This document shows, one piece after another, positions 25,366-32,848 of a stretch of DNA of 64,000 nucleotides. Origin of the DNA: Aquimarina sp. Aq78 (GTDB lineage Bacteria > Bacteroidota > Bacteroidia > Flavobacteriales > Flavobacteriaceae); assembly GCF_900299525.1 (NCBI RefSeq), contig NZ_OMKA01000003.1:372001-436000 (forward strand). The letters run 5' to 3'. A model generated the notes under the pieces. It did not search any database. It was not told the origin of the DNA and saw only the letters and a list, made by a program, of their open reading frames with translations. The translations under genes were made by a program, and so were the position numbers. Positions within the stretch are counted from its first letter, which is position 1. The number at the start of each line of letters is the position of its first letter.

Positions 25366-28300
25366 TTAATTTGATACTTTCATCTTACCATATTCCTTTT
25401 CATTTCCTATAGTAATCGTATACAAATACAGGCCAGATTTTAAAGAACTGATATTGAATGTTTTACCATTCCGTCCATTCATCACATTATTTTCAAAATC
25501 TAATAATGTAGCTCCGCTAAGGGAATGTACTTCAAATCTAAAATTAGAGTTAGACTTTCCAGAATTTATCATCACATTTATGATACCATTTTCAGTAGGA
25601 TTCGGAAATACTCTAACCGCAGAATTTCTTACTGCACAGTCTCCTGTTTTAGACCAAGCTAATTGCCAATGAGCTCCTGTACCAGGTGCATAAGCCCATC
25701 CTGCTGCTGAAGAGCACCATCCTGGAACATTACATTTAAACTTTTCGCCTTCATTTTGCACTTCCTGATCTTTGCTATAAGAAGTACCTGCAGTATATTG
25801 TGGTAATCCTTCACAATTACCATTTCCTACTGTAGTTACTGAAATTGATATCACAGAAGAAGTTGAAGTAGCTCCACCATTATCAGTAGCTTTAGCCGTC
25901 AATGTATAATTTCCTACAGATGCGTTAGAAATTGTATATGCATAAGGACTACTAGTATCTTCTCCTAATTTTGTAGCTCCATTATAAAATTCAACTTTAG
26001 AAATAGTTCCGTCACTATCAGAAGCATTTGCAGTGATAGAAACTGAAGCTCCTTCATTAAAAGAATCATTATTATTTGGAGAAGTAATTGCAACCGTTGG
26101 AGGAGAGTTATTAGTCCCATTAACCGTAATGTTTATTACAGAAGATGTGGTCGATGCTCCTTGATTATCAGTTGCTTTAGCAGTTAGCACATAATTTCCT
26201 GCAGAAACATTTTGCCAAACATATTCATAAGGGCTAGAAGTATCTTCTCCTAGTTTTGTACTACCGTTATAAAATTCAACTTTAGATACTGTACCATCTG
26301 CATCTGCTGCATTAGCAGTTATTGTTACAGATACTCCTTCTTGAAACGAGCTATTATCGCTTGGCGAAGTAATACTTACAGTAGGACTGGTATTAGGAGT
26401 CCCGCCACTACAATCACCTGTTTTTGACCAGGCATCTTGCCAGTGAGCTCCAGTACCTGGTGCATATGCCCAAGCTGCTGCAGAAGAACACCATCCCGGA
26501 ACATTACATTTAAATTTTCCGCCTTCGTTTTGTACTTCCTGATCTTTGCTATATGAAGTACCCGCAGCATATTGTGGTATATTTGCACATCCCCCTGTAT
26601 CACTAGTAACTGTTATAGAAATAGTAGTAGAAGTTGTCGTTGCATTTTCATTATCTGTTGCTTTTGCAGTTAATGTATAATCACCTGCTAATGCATTAGA
26701 AATTGTATAGCCATATGGGCTGCTAGTATCTTCTCCTAACTTTGTGGTTCCATTATAAAACTCGACTTTAGAGATCGTTCCATCACTATCTGATGCATTA
26801 GCTGTTATAGCTATTGACACTCCCGCTGTAAAAGAATCATTATTATTAGGTGAAGTAATATTTACTGTTGGCGGTGTATTTGTACTATTACCAACAGATA
26901 CAGAAACGGCAGAAGAAGTCGTGCTAGCATTACCATTATCTGTTGCTCTGGCCGTTATTGTATAACTCCCGGCTGGAACATTAGACCACGAATACTCATA
27001 TGGTGATGTAGTATCTTCTCCTAATTTTGTGGTTCCATTATAGAATTCAACTTTAGAGATCGTTCCATCACTATCAGATGCATTAGCCGTTATAGCTATT
27101 GTTGCACCTTCGGCAAAAGTAGAATTATTTGCTGGTGCTGTTATACTAACCGTAGGAGAAACATTTCCTCCTGTACCACCATTGGCAAATACTTCATTTA
27201 TTTTGTTAACTAATGGAGATTTCACATCTGACCATCTTTTAAGTTTTCTACCAAAAGAAGTAGCTGTACCTCCAAGTTCCAAGTCACCATAAACTGTCCA
27301 TACTATAGTTCCGGCAAGCCCATTATCATTAATAAATTGAGCTTTAATAGCAATAGACTCTTCATCATCATAGCTTAAAAAGTATTTACCATTTACCAAA
27401 TAAGGAACCTTAGCTTCATTATCCCATTTTCTGGTCCAACCACTATTAGGAGATAAGGCTTTTTGTTTGATAAAAAAGTAATTAGGAGTACCATCATACA
27501 CTTCTTTTGGCCAATTTGTATAATCTGCAGCGGTTTGTATTGGTCCATCGGGTTGTACAGTTTCTGATCGTTTTACTGTTGTTGCATTAAGATCAGCTGT
27601 TCCTTCTGTTACTACACCCCTACCGTAGAATGGGGCTCCAAAACATATTTTGTTTTTAGGAACACCCACTTCAACAAGTTTTTCTAATGTAGATTGCCAG
27701 TTAAAGAAAGGCACTTCTGCTCCTGTATACGGATATACTGGTGCATTATGTCCTGCTTTATTAGACCAACCACCATTATAGTCATAAGTCATCATGTTAA
27801 AATAATCCATATTAGCAGCTACTCCAGACCAATTAAATCCATCCAGTTTTCTTGGATCTGCAGCCATAGCCGATGTAATTAATTTTGAAGGTCCTATAGC
27901 ATTACGAATTTCTTGTAATAAAGATTCAAAATTCGCAAAATCTGCCTGACTACCTGTAAAATTCATTCCTGAAAATGGCCCAGGATATTCCCAGTCTAAA
28001 TCAATCCCGTCGAAACCAATATTGATTAATCTTTTACAGTCTTCAATAAACTTTGCTCTTTTTACAGGATCGGCAGCCATTTCTGGGAAATGTTTACACA
28101 TACTCCATCCACCTATAGATGCCATTACTTTTACTCCTTTTTGGTGGGCAAGATCTAATAATCCTAATGCTCCATTTTCTTTTTTAAGAGGTAATGGCAA
28201 TCCGCCACTTAATCCCCAGACAGGATGTGTCCATGTACTAGCCCCTACTTCTACTTGAAAGCCTTGAGCTTCTGCACGTGCTTTTATATCAGCATTTACA

Positions 28301-28737
28301 TAGTTTACATATTCTAACTCCCCGAATAAGAGGTGTAAATCCCAGCTACTATATAAATCTGTAAAAAATAGATCTGCTGGTGCTTGTGTTGCTCCATCCT
28401 GATAAATATTTTTATTTCTGTGATCTCCACTATGTAATGAACCATCTCTGGCTACTCCAAAAAATGAATAGTTAAGAATCGTGTATTTAGAATAATCAAT
28501 ATTAAGATGAGTTAAAGCTCCCGGAGCAGGAACTCCTGCTGTAGTGGTTTTCCATGCATCCCAGTTAGTTATATAGCCAATAACTTGTTTCTGATGATTA
28601 GAAGTCGTAGCGCTCCCTCCTGTGTTCACTTGTGCAAAAGCAATGCTCGAAATGCACATAAAGATCAAAAGCAAAGACGTTTTCAAATGCAATTTTTGAA
28701 AACACCAGGCCTTAAAAGTTTGGTTTAATTTTCTCAT
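25366..28737 (-). CDS. GH18 chitinase with Ig-like and CBM5/12 domains, T9SS-secreted
   Basis: The 1123-residue protein has a signal peptide (SLLLIFMCISSIAFAQ), a large GH18 domain (about 45-515) with the catalytic motif FDGIDLDWEYPG near residues 243-254 and the chitinase-insertion pattern of ChiA-type enzymes, then two Ig-like domains (about 525-715), CBM5/12 (about 718-780), two Ig-like domains, a second CBM5/12 and a T9SS sorting tail (VRVFPNPTENGIINVMIN ... KEYGKMKVSN). It should attack crystalline chitin on or outside the cell surface. It shares a duplicated module with the downstream LPMO-GH18 gene. It is divergent from an orphan LytTR regulator at 29078, its likely controller. Confidence 0.95.
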   Translation of the reverse strand: MRKLNQTFKAWCFQKLHLKTSLLLIFMCISSIAFAQVNTGGSATTSNHQKQVIGYITNWDAWKTTTAGVPAPGALTHLNIDYSKYTILNYSFFGVARDGSLHSGDHRNKNIYQDGATQAPADLFFTDLYSSWDLHLLFGELEYVNYVNADIKARAEAQGFQVEVGASTWTHPVWGLSGGLPLPLKKENGALGLLDLAHQKGVKVMASIGGWSMCKHFPEMAADPVKRAKFIEDCKRLINIGFDGIDLDWEYPGPFSGMNFTGSQADFANFESLLQEIRNAIGPSKLITSAMAADPRKLDGFNWSGVAANMDYFNMMTYDYNGGWSNKAGHNAPVYPYTGAEVPFFNWQSTLEKLVEVGVPKNKICFGAPFYGRGVVTEGTADLNATTVKRSETVQPDGPIQTAADYTNWPKEVYDGTPNYFFIKQKALSPNSGWTRKWDNEAKVPYLVNGKYFLSYDDEESIAIKAQFINDNGLAGTIVWTVYGDLELGGTATSFGRKLKRWSDVKSPLVNKINEVFANGGTGGNVSPTVSITAPANNSTFAEGATIAITANASDSDGTISKVEFYNGTTKLGEDTTSPYEYSWSNVPAGSYTITARATDNGNASTTSSAVSVSVGNSTNTPPTVNITSPNNNDSFTAGVSIAITANASDSDGTISKVEFYNGTTKLGEDTSSPYGYTISNALAGDYTLTAKATDNENATTTSTTISITVTSDTGGCANIPQYAAGTSYSKDQEVQNEGGKFKCNVPGWCSSAAAWAYAPGTGAHWQDAWSKTGDCSGGTPNTSPTVSITSPSDNSSFQEGVSVTITANAADADGTVSKVEFYNGSTKLGEDTSSPYEYVWQNVSAGNYVLTAKATDNQGASTTSSVINITVNGTNNSPPTVAITSPNNNDSFNEGASVSITANASDSDGTISKVEFYNGATKLGEDTSSPYAYTISNASVGNYTLTAKATDNGGATSTSSVISISVTTVGNGNCEGLPQYTAGTSYSKDQEVQNEGEKFKCNVPGWCSSAAGWAYAPGTGAHWQLAWSKTGDCAVRNSAVRVFPNPTENGIINVMINSGKSNSNFRFEVHSLSGATLLDFENNVMNGRNGKTFNISSLKSGLYLYTITIGNEKEYGKMKVSN
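25639..26591 (-). repeat. CBM-Ig-Ig-CBM module, copy 2
   Basis: This is the partner of 23250-24200, about 2.4 kb away as a direct repeat. Differences are mostly silent or conservative, pointing to recent duplication or gene conversion. Confidence 0.8.
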
Positions 28738-29077
28738 AATTTTTACCTTTAGTTATAAATGGTTTGTGTTATTATTTACGAAAACGTTGTAGTTTTCAAT
28801 GAAAAAGTAGAAATAACTGAGGGTTTAAAAAAACTAATTAGCTGAATGACTTAAAATTGTAGATTTTCAGAAGGAAAACAGGAATAAGATGCAAATTGAT
28901 TCTATTCTATAATTTCTATAGGCAAAAGAGGTTATTCTATAAAAGCCTTTACAAAAAGAAACAATAAAATAGAATAAATCTGGTTACATACCCAAATAGA
29001 AAGTATGATTTATTCAATAAAAAAAAGAATAAACTACCTCTATTTAACCATAGAATAATTGCTAAAAAACCTATAGA
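28738..29077. promoter_or_regulatory. 340-base divergent control region with ATTCTAT motif cluster
   Basis: No gene is seen. Exact copies of ATTCTAT or its complement ATAGAAT start at 28899, 28904, 28934, 28969, 29050 and 29073, plus a near copy (TTTCTATA) at 28913. The copies at 28913 and 28934 are 21 bases apart in the same orientation, the spacing used by LytTR dimers. The cluster lies between the chitinase and the LytTR regulator genes and is a candidate multi-site operator. Confidence 0.5.
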
Positions 29078-29788
29078 ATGAAAGTAAAATGTTTACTTAT
29101 TGATGATGATCCTCTGGCTATCAATATTTTAAAAAAACACTTAGAATATTTTGAGCATTTTGAAGTGGTTTTCTGCTGCTATAATGCCGTTGATGCATTT
29201 GATTTTATTCGTAAAAACACAATTGATTTAATATTTGTTGATATTTACATGCCCATGGTAAATGGGTTAGAGTTTATTAAAAGCATAGACAACCCTCCTT
29301 TAATTATTATAACTTCGTCTGATGAAGATTATGCTGTACAAGGGTTTGAATTAGGAGTTATAGATTATTTAATAAAACCAATCTCATTGAAGAGGTTAGT
29401 AAAATCTTTACATAAAATATCCAGAACATTAAATAATATAAATAAGCTATCACATTCATCTCAATTAGAAGATCACATTTTTATTAAAGTAGATAAAAAA
29501 ATGATCAAAATTTATTTTGAAGACATTTTATATATAAAAAGCCTTAAAGATTATGTCATCATAAAAACGAATCATAAAGATTATGTAACACATTATAATC
29601 TATCTGCAATTACCAGGTTACTGCCCGAGTATCTTTTTATAAGAATCCACAGATCATATACTATCGCCATTAATAAAATTAAGGCCATTGATAAAAACTG
29701 TATCGAAATTGCTGATAAATCACTTCCCATAGGAAGAAACTATATAAAAAAGGTTAAAGGTAAAATCATAGATGGCGTTACCATTTAA
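29078..29788 (+). CDS. Orphan LytTR response regulator in the chitinase cluster
   Basis: The 236-residue regulator has a receiver domain (acidic D9-D10-D11, phosphoacceptor D55 in IFVDIYMP, Lys in YLIKPIS) and a LytTR DNA-binding domain (about 132-232, LFIRIHRSYTIAINKIKAID). It is a close paralogue of the regulator at 41295-42020: both share the KVDKK start of the DNA-binding domain and the PIGRNY end. No kinase gene is adjacent, so it may be driven by the LytS kinase at 42020-43039 or by the hybrid kinase at 35771. It is divergent from a chitinase gene across an ATTCTAT-rich region. Confidence 0.92.
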   Translation: MKVKCLLIDDDPLAINILKKHLEYFEHFEVVFCCYNAVDAFDFIRKNTIDLIFVDIYMPMVNGLEFIKSIDNPPLIIITSSDEDYAVQGFELGVIDYLIKPISLKRLVKSLHKISRTLNNINKLSHSSQLEDHIFIKVDKKMIKIYFEDILYIKSLKDYVIIKTNHKDYVTHYNLSAITRLLPEYLFIRIHRSYTIAINKIKAIDKNCIEIADKSLPIGRNYIKKVKGKIIDGVTI

Positions 29789-29795
29789 GCAAAAA

Positions 29796-29825
29796 AAAGA
29801 TCCGGGATATATACCCCGGATCTTT
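29796..29825. terminator. Rho-independent terminator
   Basis: The stem arm AAGATCCGGG (from 29797) pairs with CCCGGATCTT (29815-29824), with an A run before and T residues after. It closes the regulator gene and may also act on the minus strand. Confidence 0.85.
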
Positions 29826-29873
29826 AGTATGTATAAATGACTAGCATCTATTCACAACATAACAAACAAAATT

Positions 29874-29966
29874 TTAAACGGTATACCGTTTAGTATCATA
29901 TTTTCTAGCTAAATCTTCATTTTTATCACCAACTAAATCTGCAATAAATCGAACTGTTGTTTTCAT
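29874..29966 (-). CDS. Possible 30-residue small protein
   Basis: An ATG at 29966 opens 30 codons ending in TAA. The peptide begins MKTTVRFIADLVGDKNEDLA and ends KYDTKRYTV. It is charged and helix-prone, lies alone in a 356-base gap between the regulator's terminator and the end of the next chitinase gene, and its composition looks like real protein rather than AT-rich noise. No family is recognised and no ribosome binding site is evident. Confidence 0.4.
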   Translation of the reverse strand: MKTTVRFIADLVGDKNEDLARKYDTKRYTV

Positions 29967-30144
29967 AATAATGAGGTTTTAGAGTTTATATTACAATCAA
30001 TGAATCTGCCAAATCAGGGCCTTAGAATACGCTGATAAAAAAAATGCTGAGTTTGTGTTAGCCAATCAATGCTTCAAGACCCTTTATTTGGCAATTTTCT
30101 ATTATTCAATATATTTCTGAGATTCTTTAACTGCTTTTTTGGAT

Positions 30145-32757
30145 TTATTTTTTAATTATTTTTTTGGTGATTACCTCTCCACCGATATTAATTTTATAGA
30201 TATAAATTCCACTTTTCAGAGTAGATAAATCTTGTGTAAAATCTCTACTTCCACTATACTCTTTTAAAGATTTTGTATCCATTAATTTACCATAGATATC
30301 ATATACATCAATTTTCACCCATGATACTTCTGGAACTGTTATCTTATACTTTATAACATCATCCACCAATGTTTGAAATGCAACAGAAGACATATTTGGA
30401 TTATTATTGACACAATCTGAAACAAATTCCCAAACAGAACTACTACCTGGAGTTTCGCCTTCTGTCCACCATTTGGCTTTATAAATTTTTTGGCTATGGT
30501 ATATTTGATCTCCACTATTATAAGCAATAGATGCTACCCATTGTGAAGATCCACAAAAATCTCCACTACCAGAGCCTCCACCACAACTAGAAACAAACCC
30601 CCATACAGAACTGCTTCCCGGAGTCTCTCCTTGTGTCCACCATTTATTGGTATAGAGATTACCGTTATAACTTACTTTTTGTCCCGCTGTCGCATATATT
30701 TGATCAGATCTCCATGCAGCTATCCCATCACAGTTACCTCCTATGACTTTTTCTTTCACAGTAAACATAACAACTGTTTCTGTAGATAATCCTTCATTAT
30801 CTGTAGCCGTAATTTTATATGATACATCACCAAAAGCACCAGGAGTCCAATCTGTAACGTATTGAGTACCATTTGCAGATGGAGTAATTTCAACATTATT
30901 TACAATAAACCTAACAGAGCTAACCTGATTATCATCTGTTACAGTAGCTTTTAACTGAATTGATGACAGTGTTGTTTGCTCTATAATATCTGAATCTTTT
31001 GGTTCGATTAGAGTTATTGATGGAGGTGTATTACCTCCTACTACCTTTTCTTTTACAGTAAAGACAATTGTTTTTTCTGAAGTTGCATTTTTATTATCTG
31101 TTGCAGAAGCAATGAGCGTTACTTCACCAAATGCTGCAGGAGTAAAACTGGCTGTATAATTACTTCCATTTGCTGTAGCACTAATGTTAGTATTGTTATG
31201 CTTAAACGTAAAAGATTGAATGGTTCCATCAGAATCTGTTGCACTAGCTTTCAATGCTATCGCAGACAATTCGGTTAATTCGATAACTTGCTCATTTGTG
31301 GGAGCTTCCCATACTACTGTTGGTGAATTGTTTATAGGATCTGTATTTCCTGCAGCCTCATTTACAGCTTTAAGAATACTTGAAGACGAATTATAATCGA
31401 CATCTTGTGTAAGTTCCCATATAATTAACCCCTGATGCCCATACTGCTTAGAATATTTTATTTTTTCTCCAGCTAATTTTGGTGTGTTATAATATATTTT
31501 TTTCCCATTCTCTCCTATGTACCCTCTTAACTTTTTAGGATCCTTAGGGTCATAACTTGTAGCTGCATTAGCAAAATCTTTTATGATATCCTTATAAGGA
31601 ACAAATTTGGCTCCGTTACCTCCATTAGGTTTCTTTTCAGAAAAATCATAGCCATAAACGGGCAATCCAAAAGCTAATTTGGCTTTTGGTACATTAAATC
31701 CTCCAGCATGATTCCAGGCTGGTGGAGCAAACCCCATCCAATATTCTAATGCATCTTGTGCAGAATAAATTGGATTATCTGCTGTTTGTCCTTGATAAGT
31801 ACCTTGTTCTACTTTATAAAGAGAAGAATGAGGGCCTTCTGGTGATTTATCCCATGATCCTGTAAAATCATAAGACATAAGACCAATCCAATCCATATAG
31901 TCTGCCATACCATCATCATAGTTATTTCCATACCAAGATGTTCCGAATACGGCAGCTGTAATTAATTTATTAGGTATTTTAGCTCTTAGTTTCTGACTTA
32001 ATTTTTTTAGTCCAACACCTGCTGGGTGAGGACCTTTATCAGCATCTCCCCATTTGCTTCCTCTTACTCTTCCTCCTTGATCTGAAGTCCCACTAATGGC
32101 TGGATCTGCCCACCAGCATTCCATATCCAAATCAACCCCGTCCAGATCATTTTGAGTAACATAATTAGCAATCAATGTTGCTATTTCATCTAGTTTACTA
32201 TCATTGTTTTGGTATTTGTTCATCAACCATAGAAATGCATAATCTGTAGCTCCACCTAATGCAACAGATACTTTTACTCCTTTGGCTTTAGCTTTTTGAA
32301 GAACACCTAAATCGTTAAGAACAGAATCTACTTTTCTAGATTGAAACTCATCAAAAGATATAGAAGCAAAGTTTGAACTATTATAATCGTTATTATTCTG
32401 TTTAAACATTAAAAAAGAAATGTTCAGATGTGTTACTACTTCTGGATTAAATTTATTTTTGATATCATAATCAGCAACCCAGGTAGGCAAATACCCAATA
32501 ATTCGTTGTTTACCAGAATAGTCTGGTCCTAGTCCTCCATCACCACATGGTCCTATTAGTTCCCAGGAACCAGCTCCAGGAGCATCACTGGTATAGTATT
32601 TACACTTATAATTAATATTATTATAAGAAACTTCTTGCCCTTGTGTATAAGGAACTTTACTTGCATCCCATTCTGTAGAACAGGTAGGGAAATTGTATTG
32701 TGCCTGAATATACAGCGCACAAAAAAACATTAATAAAAATGTATAATAATTTTTCAT
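30145..32757 (-). CDS. CBM5/12 - GH18 chitinase, T9SS-secreted
   Basis: The 870-residue protein has a signal peptide (FLLMFFCALYIQAQ), an N-terminal CBM5/12-like domain (about 21-72, WDASKVPYTQGQEVSYNN), a GH18 domain (about 82-470) with catalytic LDGVDLDMECWW near 204-215, two Ig-like domains (about 475-680), two CBM5/12 domains of the KWWTQGETPGSSSVW type (about 681-785) and a T9SS tail. A Cys follows the catalytic Glu where Tyr or Trp is usual. The layout suggests an extracellular endo- or exochitinase acting on particles. It lies 92 bases downstream of the GH19 gene, separated by a hairpin. Confidence 0.94.
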   Translation of the reverse strand: MKNYYTFLLMFFCALYIQAQYNFPTCSTEWDASKVPYTQGQEVSYNNINYKCKYYTSDAPGAGSWELIGPCGDGGLGPDYSGKQRIIGYLPTWVADYDIKNKFNPEVVTHLNISFLMFKQNNNDYNSSNFASISFDEFQSRKVDSVLNDLGVLQKAKAKGVKVSVALGGATDYAFLWLMNKYQNNDSKLDEIATLIANYVTQNDLDGVDLDMECWWADPAISGTSDQGGRVRGSKWGDADKGPHPAGVGLKKLSQKLRAKIPNKLITAAVFGTSWYGNNYDDGMADYMDWIGLMSYDFTGSWDKSPEGPHSSLYKVEQGTYQGQTADNPIYSAQDALEYWMGFAPPAWNHAGGFNVPKAKLAFGLPVYGYDFSEKKPNGGNGAKFVPYKDIIKDFANAATSYDPKDPKKLRGYIGENGKKIYYNTPKLAGEKIKYSKQYGHQGLIIWELTQDVDYNSSSSILKAVNEAAGNTDPINNSPTVVWEAPTNEQVIELTELSAIALKASATDSDGTIQSFTFKHNNTNISATANGSNYTASFTPAAFGEVTLIASATDNKNATSEKTIVFTVKEKVVGGNTPPSITLIEPKDSDIIEQTTLSSIQLKATVTDDNQVSSVRFIVNNVEITPSANGTQYVTDWTPGAFGDVSYKITATDNEGLSTETVVMFTVKEKVIGGNCDGIAAWRSDQIYATAGQKVSYNGNLYTNKWWTQGETPGSSSVWGFVSSCGGGSGSGDFCGSSQWVASIAYNSGDQIYHSQKIYKAKWWTEGETPGSSSVWEFVSDCVNNNPNMSSVAFQTLVDDVIKYKITVPEVSWVKIDVYDIYGKLMDTKSLKEYSGSRDFTQDLSTLKSGIYIYKINIGGEVITKKIIKK

Positions 32758-32797
32758 GATTAGTGTGATTAATTAATTCGAGTTTGTATATATATAA

Positions 32798-32832
32798 TCG
32801 GGTAGTTAAGTCACTAGTAAATAACTACCCGA
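32798..32832 (-). terminator. Intercistronic hairpin between GH19 and GH18 genes
   Basis: A perfect 11-bp stem (TCGGGTAGTTA at 32798-32808 with its complement at 32822-32832) lies between the two chitinase genes. The U run is poor, so partial termination or transcript processing is as likely as full termination. Confidence 0.65.
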
Positions 32833-32848
32833 AATAGTTCCTTAGCAG

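Noticed and set aside
23250..26591. Regular repeated units that might suggest a CRISPR or phase-variable array
   Set aside because: The repeats encode folded CBM and Ig-like domains in frame, with no short direct repeats and spacers.
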